Translations under genes and position numbers: made by a program
In this document: positions 41,002 to 49,023 of the stretch, piece by piece
Numbering within the stretch: the stretch's first letter is position 1
Layout: each line of letters opens with the position of its first letter
Assembly: GCA_963736055.1 (NCBI GenBank)
Contig: CAVTNM010000009.1
Span: forward strand, 248,001-312,000
Length of the DNA stretch: 64,000 nucleotides
Direction of reading: 5' to 3'
Origin: AC-32 sp963736055
Lineage (GTDB): Bacteria; Actinomycetota; Thermoleophilia; Gaiellales; Gaiellaceae
Notes under the pieces: model-generated
Told to the model about the DNA's origin: nothing
The model's database searches: none
What the model saw: the letters and a program-made list of their open reading frames with translations, nothing else

Positions 41002-41034
41002 CTCGGGGAGGAGGCCGGGCGAACCGTTCTTAGG
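41002..41034 (+). repeat. G-rich leader repeat, copy D (no promoter-like boxes)
   Basis: CTCGGGGAGGAGGCCGGGCG, then AACCGTTCTTAGG, the same as copy B. No GNCAC boxes precede it; the hairpin at 40972-40998 does. The serine hydrolase stop codon (TAA on the minus strand) lies inside its CTTAG end. Confidence 0.75.
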
Positions 41035-42361
41035 GTCGGCCGCCGGGAGCGCCGAAGATCTCTGGCTCGCGCGTGAACGGATACGTGGCCCAGTAGAGCT
41101 TGACCACCGCGCCCGAGTCGTCGCGCACGACGCGGAGCGGCTCACCGCGCTCGCGGCCCGAGACGGTGCGGTAGCAATCCTCGCCCACCGCCTCGAACAC
41201 CGACGGCTCGCGCTCCGGCGGAGCAGTCGCCAGCCGCGCCTCGAGCTTTCCTCGTCGCCAGCTGAAGATCGATTCGTCCCCTTCCGACCACCAGCGCCCG
41301 AGGAGCGGCACGATCTCGTCCGGAGGCGGCCCCTCCGGAGCCCAGGGCTCGTCTTGCGGCACGGCTTCGTCGAGCGCCGCCTCTGCGAGCGACAGCCCCG
41401 TGTCGCTCAGCTTCGGCCAGCCGCCGGAATTCGTGAGCACCACGGCACCGATGCGCTCGCGCCGCGAGTACGTGAGCATGGAGAGGAAGCCCGGGAAGCC
41501 CCCGGTGTGGCCGGCGAAGATGCGCTCGCCGCGGCGCCAGAGCGCGATCCCGAGACCCCAGCCGAGCGTCCAGTCGGGCTCGGCCATGATCTGGAGCTCG
41601 TGCATCTCGGAGACACTGGCGCCGGCCAGGACTTCCTCGTCCGGATCCATCAGGAACGAGCCCCAGCGCGCGAGGTCGCCGACGGTGCTGGCGAGGCCCG
41701 ACTCGCCGCCCTTGCCGCCGAGCTCGAGCTCGGGCTCGCGCTTCACCGCGTCGGAGTAGGGCTCGACGAAGTACGGCCTTGCGGCCGGCTCGGTCGCTCC
41801 CCAGGTGGTCCGCTGCAGGCCGAGCGGCTCCAGCAGCCGTTCCCTCACGTAGTCGCGAAACGGCGTTCCCGAGACCCGGGCGACGACGTGGCCGAGGAGT
41901 GCGTAGGCGAGGTTCGAGTAGTGCCAGGCGGCCCCGGGCGCGAGGACCTGCTCGGCCTGGTCGAGCCGCGCGAGCAGCTCCTCTTCGCCCGGAAACTCCA
42001 GCGTCTCCCAGACCTCGCCGGGCGGCTCGCGCTGAAGCCCCGACGCGTGCGCCAGCAATCGCCGCAGGGTCGGAGACCCGTGCGCGGCCTCAGGCAGGTA
42101 TTGCGAAAGGGGCTCGTCGAGCTCGAGCTTCCCCTGGTCCCGCAGCTGGAAGACGGACGCCGCGGTGAAGGTCTTCGTGATCGACGCGACCCCGTACTGC
42201 GTGTCGGGCGTCGCCGCTTCCCCCGCCTCGACATCGGCCAGCCCGACCGCGTCGCTCCAGAGGAGCTCATCGCTCCGGAACACCCCGGCGGCCAGGCTCG
42301 GCAGGCGGCCGGCTCGCTGCGCCTCGAGCACGAGGCGGCGGAGTCGATCAGGCTCGGGCAA
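41030..42361 (-). CDS. Serine hydrolase, beta-lactamase/DD-peptidase class C type
   Basis: A 443-residue penicillin-binding-like hydrolase. The nucleophile motif is ASITKTF (SxxK), the tyrosine motif WHYSNLAYALLG (YxN) and the third motif GHTGGFPGF (HxG). A C-terminal lipocalin-like domain follows from about residue 330 (WWSEGDESIFSWRRGKLEAR). No signal peptide is apparent, so it is likely cytoplasmic and acts as an esterase or peptidase. The TTG at 42361 overlaps the ltaE end by 14 nt and is the only start near the domain boundary; GTG 42331 is an alternative. Confidence 0.87.
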   Translation of the reverse strand: MPEPDRLRRLVLEAQRAGRLPSLAAGVFRSDELLWSDAVGLADVEAGEAATPDTQYGVASITKTFTAASVFQLRDQGKLELDEPLSQYLPEAAHGSPTLRRLLAHASGLQREPPGEVWETLEFPGEEELLARLDQAEQVLAPGAAWHYSNLAYALLGHVVARVSGTPFRDYVRERLLEPLGLQRTTWGATEPAARPYFVEPYSDAVKREPELELGGKGGESGLASTVGDLARWGSFLMDPDEEVLAGASVSEMHELQIMAEPDWTLGWGLGIALWRRGERIFAGHTGGFPGFLSMLTYSRRERIGAVVLTNSGGWPKLSDTGLSLAEAALDEAVPQDEPWAPEGPPPDEIVPLLGRWWSEGDESIFSWRRGKLEARLATAPPEREPSVFEAVGEDCYRTVSGRERGEPLRVVRDDSGAVVKLYWATYPFTREPEIFGAPGGRP

Positions 42362-43391
42362 GCGCTCCGAGCGCGCGCGGGATGGACTCGATCGCCTGCT
42401 CGATCTCCTCGTCGCCGATGTCGAGGTGCGTGACGGCACGCAACCTCGTCTCGTGGGCGGTCTTCGAGAGCCCGACGCCCTGCTGCCAGAGCCGTTCGAG
42501 CGCCTCGTCCGCCGAGATCCCGAGCGGAGCCAGTTCCACCTGGACGAAGTTCGTCTCGACCTGCTCGAGGTCGATCGGCATTCCGGCTGCATGGAGGCCT
42601 TCGGCCAGGCGCCGGGCCCTCGCATGGTCCTCTGCCAGCCGTTCGACGTTGTGCTCGAGCGCATACACGCCTGCCGCCGCCACGATCCCCGCCTGGCGCA
42701 TGGCCCCGCCGAACTGGTGCTTGAGCCTCCGCGCCTCGGCCATCAGCTCGCTCGAGCCGGCGATCAGCGCCCCGAGGGGGCAACCCAGGCCCTTGGAGAG
42801 ACAGAGCGTGACGGTGTCGAACTGTCCCGCGATCCGCGCCGGCGGCAAGCCGGAGGCGACCGCAGCGTTGAGGATTCGCGCGCCGTCCAGGTGAGCTCGC
42901 AGTCCGAGGTCGCGTGCGGTCGCCACGATCGCGTCCACTTCGTCGATCGGCCACACCCGCCCTCCTGAGGCGTTGTGGGTGTTCTCGACCGAGACGATCC
43001 TCGTCGGCGGGGTGTGCGTCAGGTCTCCCCGACGAAACGTCGTACGCAGCTGATCCGGCGTGAAGCGCCCGTTGGGGCACGGCAGCTGGCGGGTCATCAG
43101 GCCGGCGTGCACCGCCGGGCCGCCCAGCTCGGAGATGAAGAGATGCGAGTTCTCCTCGGCGACCACCTCGCCGCCCGGCTCGGCAAGCACACGGAGCGCG
43201 ATCTCGTTTGCCATCGTCGCCGTCGGGACGAAGACGGCTTCCTCCTGGCCGAGGAGCTCGGCGACGCGCGGCTCGAGCTCGTTGACGGTGGGGTCCTCGC
43301 GACGCTGCTCGTCGCCCACCTCCGCCGACGCGATCGCGGCGCGCATCCCGGGGCTCGGCTGCGTCTTGGTGTCGGAGCGAAGATCGATCAT
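42348..43391 (-). CDS. ltaE: Low-specificity L-threonine aldolase
   Basis: A PLP enzyme splitting threonine (and allo-threonine) into glycine and acetaldehyde. The 347-residue sequence starts MIDLRSDTKTQPSPGMRAAI. It holds VGDEQRREDPTVNELEPRVAELLG, ENTHNASGG, the aspartate in AHLDGARILNAAVASG and the PLP lysine in TLCLSKGLGCPLGALIAG. ATG at 43391 overlaps the gcvPB stop (TGATG). Its place after the glycine cleavage genes means glycine made from threonine can be cleaved at once into one-carbon units. Confidence 0.93.
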   Translation of the reverse strand: MIDLRSDTKTQPSPGMRAAIASAEVGDEQRREDPTVNELEPRVAELLGQEEAVFVPTATMANEIALRVLAEPGGEVVAEENSHLFISELGGPAVHAGLMTRQLPCPNGRFTPDQLRTTFRRGDLTHTPPTRIVSVENTHNASGGRVWPIDEVDAIVATARDLGLRAHLDGARILNAAVASGLPPARIAGQFDTVTLCLSKGLGCPLGALIAGSSELMAEARRLKHQFGGAMRQAGIVAAAGVYALEHNVERLAEDHARARRLAEGLHAAGMPIDLEQVETNFVQVELAPLGISADEALERLWQQGVGLSKTAHETRLRAVTHLDIGDEEIEQAIESIPRALGALARA

Positions 43392-44887
43392 CAGACCCCC
43401 TTCGGCGCCTCGACGACTGCCGCTGCGGGCTCGCCGGAGAGGTCCGGATGCTCCTCGAAACCGTAACGGACGACGACCCGCTTGGCCGCCTTCACCTCGT
43501 CGAGCCTGCCGACGGGCCGTCCGTGCGGCGCGCTCTTGAGCAACTCCGGCTCCTCGGCCGCCTCTTCGGCGATCGCGAGCATGGCGTCGGCGAATGCGTC
43601 CAGGGTCTCCTTCGCCTCGGTCTCGGTCGGCTCGATCATGAGCGCCTCGGGCACGACGAGCGGGAAGTACACCGTCGGCGGGTGGAAGCCGTAGTCCATC
43701 AGCCGCTTCGCGACATCGAGTGCGGTCACGCCGTGTTCCCGCTTGAGTGGACGCGCGGAGAGGACGAACTCGTGCATGCAGAGCCGGTCGAAAGGGAGCT
43801 CGTAGGCGTCCCGCAGCCGAGCGAGCAGGTAGTTCGCGTTCAAGACGGCCACCTCGGACATCTCCCGTAGACGCGGGCCGTACGCGAGGATGAACGCGTA
43901 CGAGCGCACGAACACGCCGAAGGGGCCCGAGAAACCGCGCACCTTCCCGATCGTCTGAGGGCGGTCGTGGTCGAAGCCGTAGTGCTCGCCGCGACGGACG
44001 ATCGCCGGCACCGGGAGGAACGGCTCGAGCCGCTTGGCGACCGCGATCGGCCCCGCGCCCGGCCCTCCCCCACCGTGCGGTTGCGAGAAGGTCTTGTGCA
44101 GGTTGATGTGGACGATGTCGAAGCCCATGTCGCCCGGCCGTGAGATGCCGCAGACAGCGTTCAGGTTGGCGCCGTCGTAGTACATGAGCGCGCCGGCGTC
44201 GTGGAACGTGCGCGCGATCTGCTCGATGTTCTCGTCGAAGAGCCCGAGCGTCGAGGGGTTGGTCAGCATCAGCCCGGCGGTGTGCTCGTCCACCTTGCCG
44301 CGCAGGTCCTCGATGTCGATGTTGCCCCTGGCGTCCGTCTTGACTGGCGTCAGCTCGTAGCCGGCCATCGTCACGCTCGCCGGGTTCGTCCCGTGCGCCG
44401 TGTCCGGGATGACGACCTTCCTCCGCTGCGCGTCCTCGCCCCGGTCCGCGAAGTGCGCGTGCATCAGCATCAGGCCGGTCAGCTCGCCCTGCGACCCGGC
44501 CGCCGGCTGCAGCGAGACGGCATCGAGGCCGGTCACTTCGGCGAGCACCTCCTGCAGCTCCCAGCACAACCTGAGCGCGCCCTGCGCGCCTTCCTCCTCC
44601 TGATGTGGATGCAGGTCGCGGAACCCCGGCAGTGCAGCGAGCCGCTCGTTGACACGCGGGTTGTGCTTCATCGTGCACGAGCCAAGCGGGTAGAAGCCGG
44701 TGTCGATGCCGAAGTTCCGCGTCGAGAGCTCGGTGAAGTGCCGCAGGAGATCCGGTTCGGCGATCTCGGGCAGGCGCGGCGGCTCGGAGCGGCGAAGCTC
44801 CTCGGGCACGTCCGGGACCGGAAGGCCGTGGTCAGGGAGGCGGCCCGCCCGGCGGCCCGCCTCCGACTTCTCGTAGATCAGCTTCAC
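43391..44887 (-). CDS. gcvPB: Glycine dehydrogenase (decarboxylating) subunit 2
   Basis: C-terminal half of the P protein of the glycine cleavage system, carrying the PLP lysine (HINLHKTFSQPHGGGGPGAG). Other landmarks are NFGIDTGFYPLGSCTMKHNP, AAGSQGELTGLMLMHAHF, DTAHGTNPASVTMAGYE and YYDGANLNAVCG. It is 498 residues. GTG at 44887 overlaps the gcvPA stop (GTGA), so the two halves are made together. Split P proteins are usual in Firmicutes and archaea; most actinobacteria have a single chain. Confidence 0.96.
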   Translation of the reverse strand: MKLIYEKSEAGRRAGRLPDHGLPVPDVPEELRRSEPPRLPEIAEPDLLRHFTELSTRNFGIDTGFYPLGSCTMKHNPRVNERLAALPGFRDLHPHQEEEGAQGALRLCWELQEVLAEVTGLDAVSLQPAAGSQGELTGLMLMHAHFADRGEDAQRRKVVIPDTAHGTNPASVTMAGYELTPVKTDARGNIDIEDLRGKVDEHTAGLMLTNPSTLGLFDENIEQIARTFHDAGALMYYDGANLNAVCGISRPGDMGFDIVHINLHKTFSQPHGGGGPGAGPIAVAKRLEPFLPVPAIVRRGEHYGFDHDRPQTIGKVRGFSGPFGVFVRSYAFILAYGPRLREMSEVAVLNANYLLARLRDAYELPFDRLCMHEFVLSARPLKREHGVTALDVAKRLMDYGFHPPTVYFPLVVPEALMIEPTETEAKETLDAFADAMLAIAEEAAEEPELLKSAPHGRPVGRLDEVKAAKRVVVRYGFEEHPDLSGEPAAAVVEAPKGV

Positions 44888-46206
44888 GCCGCGAGAACCT
44901 CCGCGAGCCTGTCGATCTCGGCAGGAGTCCGGCGCTCGGTGAGCGCGACGAGGAGGACGTCGTCCATGCCGGGGTAGTCGCGGCCGAGCGCATAGCCCGG
45001 ATGCACGCCGCGCTGGCGCGCCTCGCGGATGACCTCCTTGGCCGGCCGTCCGACGCGAATGGCAAACTCCTTGAATGTTGTCCGATCTGAGAACACGAGC
45101 GGAAGGCCGAGACGGTCCTTCGCGTGTTCGGCGAGGGCCATGCAGGTCTCCCCCACTTCGCGGAGCCCCTCCGGACCCAGCCAGGAGAGGTAGACCAGGC
45201 CGGCCAGCGCGAGGAGCGTCTGGTTCGTGGTGATGTTCGAGGTCGCCTTCTCGCGCCGGATGTGCTGTTCGCGCGTCTGGAGGGTGAGGACATAGCCGCG
45301 GTTCCCCGCGGCGTCTGTCGTCTCGCCGACGATCCGGCCCGGCATGCGTCGAATGAAGTCCGAGCGCGCCGCCAGGAACCCGTAGTGCGGGCCGCCGTAG
45401 GAGAGGGGGTTTCCCGCCGACTGCCCTTCTCCGATCGCGATCGCGCAGCCGTACCGGCCGGGCGCCTCGAGCACGCCGAGCGACAGCGGGTCGACGTGTG
45501 CAATCGCGAGCGCCTCCGCGTCGTTCGCTGCGGCGGCGAGCTCCGCCGCGGGCTCGAGCACGCCGAAGGCGTTCGGGTGCTGGAAGATCGCGCACGCAGC
45601 GCCGTCCGAGGCTGCGCGGAGCTCGTCCGGATCGGTCGCGCCGTCTCGATGGGGCACTTCCACGACCTCGAGCCCGAACCCCGGCGCGTACGTCCGCACG
45701 ACCTGCCGGACCTGTGGGTTCGTCGCCTCGGTAAGCACGACCTTCGTCCGTCCCGTCGCGTGCTTGGCGATGAAACACGCATCCGCGGCGACCGTCGTGC
45801 CGTCGTACCCGGACGCATTCGAGACGTCCATCCCGGTCAGCTCGCAGATCGCGGTCTGGTACTCGAAGATCGCCTGGAGGATGCCCTGGCTCAGCTCGGG
45901 CTGGTAGGGCGTGTAGGCAGTCAGGAACTCGCCGCGCTGAAGCACGGCGTCCACGACCGCCGGTACATAGTGGTCATAGAGGCCGGCCCCGAGGAACGAG
46001 AGCTCGGCACCGACATGGGTGTTCTGCGAGGCGAGCTCCTCGAAGTACGCCGTCAGCTCCTGCTCAGTCATCGCCGGTCGCAGGCCCAGCTCCCGGTCGA
46101 GGCGAACGCCCGCAGGAAGGTCCGCGAAGAGCTCGTCGATCGACGAGACGCCGATCTCCGCGAGCATTGCCTCCCGGTCGGCCTCGGTCAGCGCGAGGTA
46201 GCTCAC
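44884..46206 (-). CDS. gcvPA: Glycine dehydrogenase (decarboxylating) subunit 1
   Basis: N-terminal half of the P protein, 440 residues. Landmarks are FLGAGLYDHYVPAVVDAV, TAYTPYQPELSQGILQAIFEYQ (split here around the core), ELTGMDVSNASGYDG, SYGGPHYGFLAARSDFIRRMPGR and EKATSNITTNQTLLAL. It forms the heterotetramer with GcvPB that decarboxylates glycine and loads the aminomethyl group on GcvH. GTG at 46206 overlaps the gcvH stop. Confidence 0.96.
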   Translation of the reverse strand: MSYLALTEADREAMLAEIGVSSIDELFADLPAGVRLDRELGLRPAMTEQELTAYFEELASQNTHVGAELSFLGAGLYDHYVPAVVDAVLQRGEFLTAYTPYQPELSQGILQAIFEYQTAICELTGMDVSNASGYDGTTVAADACFIAKHATGRTKVVLTEATNPQVRQVVRTYAPGFGLEVVEVPHRDGATDPDELRAASDGAACAIFQHPNAFGVLEPAAELAAAANDAEALAIAHVDPLSLGVLEAPGRYGCAIAIGEGQSAGNPLSYGGPHYGFLAARSDFIRRMPGRIVGETTDAAGNRGYVLTLQTREQHIRREKATSNITTNQTLLALAGLVYLSWLGPEGLREVGETCMALAEHAKDRLGLPLVFSDRTTFKEFAIRVGRPAKEVIREARQRGVHPGYALGRDYPGMDDVLLVALTERRTPAEIDRLAEVLAA

Positions 46207-46598
46207 GCCTCGGCCAGCTGCTGCTTGTACGCCTCCGGGGCGAGGAGCGAGTCGACCTCGCCCGGCTCGCTCAGGCGCACGCGGACGAGCCAGCCGGCGC
46301 CGTAGGGGTCCTCGTTCACCGTCTCCGGTGCGTCGGCGACCGCCGGGTTGACCTCGATCACCTCGCCCGAGAGCGGGGCGATCACGTCCGAGACCGCCTT
46401 GACCGACTCGACCTCGGCGTACGGTTCATCCTTCTTCAGCTTCGTGCCCTCCTCGGGCGGCTCGAAGTGGACGAGCTCACCCAGCGCGTCCTGCGCGAAC
46501 CAGGTGATGCCGAACACTGCTTCGTCGCCCTCGAGGCGCGCCCAGTCGTGCTCGGGGTGGTAGCGGAGGTCGTCCGGGTAGCTCTCGGCCGCGGCCAT
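46203..46598 (-). CDS. gcvH: Glycine cleavage system H protein
   Basis: The 131-residue lipoyl carrier shuttling the aminomethyl group between P, T and L proteins. The lipoylation site is Lys67 in AEVESVKAVSD, inside the hybrid-motif fold. The HPEHDWARLEGDEAVFGIT start and NEDPYGAGWLVRVR end are typical. ATG at 46598 overlaps the gcvT stop (TGATG). No lipoate ligase or L protein gene is close. Confidence 0.97.
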   Translation of the reverse strand: MAAAESYPDDLRYHPEHDWARLEGDEAVFGITWFAQDALGELVHFEPPEEGTKLKKDEPYAEVESVKAVSDVIAPLSGEVIEVNPAVADAPETVNEDPYGAGWLVRVRLSEPGEVDSLLAPEAYKQQLAEA

Positions 46599-47650
46599 CA
46601 GGTCTCCTCCCGCTGGTAGATGGGCTTCTTCACCACGTGTGCACCTCGGGAGCGGCCGCGGATGTCGACCGTCAGCTTCGAGCCGGGCGTGGCGTGGTCG
46701 GCCGGCACGTAGCCGAGCCCGATCCCGCGTTCGAGCATCGGTGAGTGCGAGCCGGACGTGACCTCCCCGCCCTCGGCGAACGCCATCCCCTGGCGCGGGA
46801 TGCCGGGGTCGTCCATGACGAATGCAGCCAGCTTCTGCGCGGGGCCTTCGGACTTGACCCGTCGCAGCTCCTCGGCCCCGGTGAAGTCCTTGTCGAGCGC
46901 GCAGACCCAGCCGAGGCCTGCGGAGATCGCGTCGGTCTCGGGCCCGATGTCGTTCCCGTGCAACGGGTAGCAGACCTCGAGGCGCAGCGTGTCGCGCGCG
47001 CCCAGCCCACACGGCACGACTCCGCGCTCGAGTACCCGGTCCCAGAGCTCGACCGCACGCTCGGCGGGCACGAGCAGCTCGACCCCCTCCTCCCCCGTGT
47101 ACCCGGTGCGGTTCACGACGCACTCGACCCCGTCGATCGTGCCCTCGGCGAACGTGAACGCGTGGGCGGCGGGCAGCTCGAGACGCTCGAGTGCCCGTGG
47201 CCCCTGTACGGCGAGGAGCGCGTGGTCGTCGGAGACGTCGGTCACGCCGGCACCGTCCGGCTCCCGGTCGTGCAGCCACTCGAAGTCCGTCTCCCGGTTT
47301 GCCGCGTTCACGATCAGGAGGAACCGATCGCGGTCGCGCTCGTACACGATCAGGTCGTCGACGATGCCGCCGTGCTCGTTCGTCAGCAGCGTGTACTGGG
47401 CCTGCCCCGGGCCGATGCGGTCGAGATCGTTGGACAACATCTCCTGAAGGAACTCGCGGGCACGTGGCCCCGCGACCTCGATCTCTCCCATGTGCGAGAC
47501 GTCGAAGACACCTGCGTCCGAGCGCACGGCGCGATGCTCGGGAATCACCCCCTCGTACTGCACGGGCATTTCCCAGCCCGCGAACGGGACGAGCCGCGCA
47601 CCGAGTGCCACATGACGCTCGTAGAGAGGTGTCCGGAGCAGCGTCTGCAT
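46598..47650 (-). CDS. gcvT: Glycine cleavage system T protein (aminomethyltransferase)
   Basis: Moves the aminomethyl carbon to tetrahydrofolate and releases ammonia. The 350-residue sequence has TPLYERHVALGARLVPFAGWEMPVQY at the start (split here for length: LVPFAGWEMPVQYEG), the catalytic Asp region GVFDVSHMGEIEVAG, VNRTGYTGEEGVELL and a GARDTLRLE block. First gene of gcvT-gcvH-gcvPA-gcvPB-ltaE, with a terminator and a palindrome between it and ftsZ. Confidence 0.97.
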   Translation of the reverse strand: MQTLLRTPLYERHVALGARLVPFAGWEMPVQYEGVIPEHRAVRSDAGVFDVSHMGEIEVAGPRAREFLQEMLSNDLDRIGPGQAQYTLLTNEHGGIVDDLIVYERDRDRFLLIVNAANRETDFEWLHDREPDGAGVTDVSDDHALLAVQGPRALERLELPAAHAFTFAEGTIDGVECVVNRTGYTGEEGVELLVPAERAVELWDRVLERGVVPCGLGARDTLRLEVCYPLHGNDIGPETDAISAGLGWVCALDKDFTGAEELRRVKSEGPAQKLAAFVMDDPGIPRQGMAFAEGGEVTSGSHSPMLERGIGLGYVPADHATPGSKLTVDIRGRSRGAHVVKKPIYQREET

Positions 47651-47671
47651 CGGCCACTGATGCTAAAGGAG

Positions 47672-47723
47672 CCAAGAAAGGAGCCGCCCCGGCTTCGGCT
47701 GGGGGGCCGACGTCGGGGCGGCT
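47672..47723 (-). terminator. Intrinsic terminator between ftsZ and gcvT
   Basis: On the minus strand AGCCGCCCC (47723-47715) pairs with GGGGCGGCT (47690-47682). An inner TCGG/CCGA arm adds to it, and TCCTTTCTTGG follows. The stem is perfect and strong. It ends ftsZ transcripts or attenuates gcvT, whose start is 22 nt beyond. Confidence 0.75.
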
Positions 47724-47741
47724 GGACCGGGTCATCGCGGA

Positions 47742-47758
47742 TCGACCGTCACGGTCGA
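47742..47758. promoter_or_regulatory. 17-nt palindrome upstream of gcvT
   Basis: TCGACCGTCACGGTCGA is fully symmetric around one base: TCGACCGT, then C, then ACGGTCGA. It lies between the ftsZ stop and the terminator. A dimeric regulator could bind it to control the gcv operon, or it may fold as a small hairpin. Confidence 0.55.
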
Positions 47759-47832
47759 CCCGAGAGGGCGCCGAAGTTCTCACCGCCGCCGGCGGTTCCT
47801 AAACCTTCTCGACTTGGCTCCCGGCCTACCTG

Positions 47833-48912
47833 CTAGCCGTCGCGCAGGAAGGACGGCACCTCGAGCACGTCCTCCGTGACCTCGAAGCGCTCCGCCGGAA
47901 CCTCGCGGGATGCCTCCGCCTCTCCCTCGGCCGGCTCCTCCGCACGCCTGCGCCGGCGCATCCGCGCGGGCCCGAAGCCCGTCGCGATCACCGTCACGCG
48001 CACCTCGTCGCCGAGCGCCTCGTCGATGACGGCGCCGAAGATGACGTTGGCGTTCTGATCGGCGGCCGAGGTGACGACCTGGGCCGCCTCGTTCACCTCG
48101 AAGAGGCCGATGTCAGGACCGCCGGTGACGTTCAGCAGAATTCCGGTCGCGCCTTCGATCGAGGACTCCAGCAGCGGCGACGAGACAGCGGCGCGCGCCG
48201 ACTCGGTTGCCCGGTTCTCGCCGGAGGCCACGCCGATGCCCATCAGCGCGGATCCGGCCTCGCTCATGATCGTCCGGACGTCTGCGAAGTCCAGGTTGAC
48301 GAGCCCGGGGATCGTGATCAGATCGGTGATCCCCTGGACGCCCTGCCGAAGGACGTCGTCGGCCATCGTGAACGCGTCGACGATCGACGTGCGCTTCTCG
48401 ACGACCTGGAGCAGCCGGTCGTTCTCGATCACGATCAACGTGTCGACGTTGTCGCGCAGCTCATCCACCCCGCGATTCGCAACCTCGCCTCGGCGGCGTC
48501 CCTCGAAGGAGAACGGCTTCGTGACGACGCCGACCGTGAGCGCACCCAGCTCTTGAGCCAGCCGCGCCACGATCGGCGCCCCCCCGGTGCCGGTACCCCC
48601 GCCCTCACCGGCTGTCACGAAAACCATGTCTGCGCCCTTCAGGGCTTCCTTCAGCTCGTCGCGGCTCTCCTCCGCCGCTGCCTGGCCCACGCCCGGATCG
48701 GCACCTGCGCCGAGTCCTCGAGTGACGTCGGAGCCGATCGGCATCTTCACGTCGGCGTCGCACATCAGGAGTGCCTGTGCGTCCGTGTTGACCGCGATGA
48801 ACTCGACGCCGGACAACCCCGCGTCGACCATGCGGTTGACGGCGTTCGAGCCGCCGCCGCCCACACCTACGACCTTGATCAAGGCCAGGTAGTTCCCCGT
48901 TTGATCCCTCAT
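47833..48912 (-). CDS. ftsZ: Cell division protein FtsZ
   Basis: The tubulin-like GTPase that forms the division ring. The 359-residue protein has the tubulin signature GEGGGTGTGGAP at residues 103-113, the T1 loop VVGVGGGGSNAVNRM, T7-loop NLDFADVRTIM and the conserved C-terminal peptide DVLEVPSFLRDG that docks membrane tethers. No ftsA is in the cluster, as in actinobacteria, where SepF anchors FtsZ. ATG at 48912 is preferred to an in-frame TTG at 48918. A separate promoter lies at 48967-48995. Confidence 0.98.
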   Translation of the reverse strand: MRDQTGNYLALIKVVGVGGGGSNAVNRMVDAGLSGVEFIAVNTDAQALLMCDADVKMPIGSDVTRGLGAGADPGVGQAAAEESRDELKEALKGADMVFVTAGEGGGTGTGGAPIVARLAQELGALTVGVVTKPFSFEGRRRGEVANRGVDELRDNVDTLIVIENDRLLQVVEKRTSIVDAFTMADDVLRQGVQGITDLITIPGLVNLDFADVRTIMSEAGSALMGIGVASGENRATESARAAVSSPLLESSIEGATGILLNVTGGPDIGLFEVNEAAQVVTSAADQNANVIFGAVIDEALGDEVRVTVIATGFGPARMRRRRRAEEPAEGEAEASREVPAERFEVTEDVLEVPSFLRDG

Positions 48913-48966
48913 GCTCAACTCGCCTCTACCTCAAGCTTTACTGGACAGTACGTCTTCTGCGCCGGG

Positions 48967-48995
48967 AGGGTACGCCTCGGTGGACCGCCTGTCAA
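48967..48995 (-). promoter_or_regulatory. Promoter upstream of ftsZ
   Basis: Minus strand TTGACA (48995-48990, perfect -35), 17-nt spacer, TACCCT (48972-48967, weak -10). It lies in the 111-nt gap between ftsQ and ftsZ and would give a leader of roughly 50 nt, letting ftsZ be expressed apart from the upstream dcw genes. Confidence 0.55.
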
Positions 48996-49023
48996 CGCGG
49001 CAGAGTGGCCAGAAGTCTGAGTC

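Noticed and set aside
40836..41033. 65-codon frame (MGLSARIDDPTRRR...) in the intergenic repeat cassette
   Set aside because: No ribosome site, composition like shadow frames, and it runs through hairpins and the repeated leader. A conserved small protein cannot be fully excluded without comparing other copies.
47755..47810. GAGAGGGCGCCGAAG on the plus strand, reminiscent of a glycine riboswitch core, next to the gcv operon
   Set aside because: It is on the wrong strand for gcvT, the partner CTCTCAGG block is missing, and only a short motif matches.
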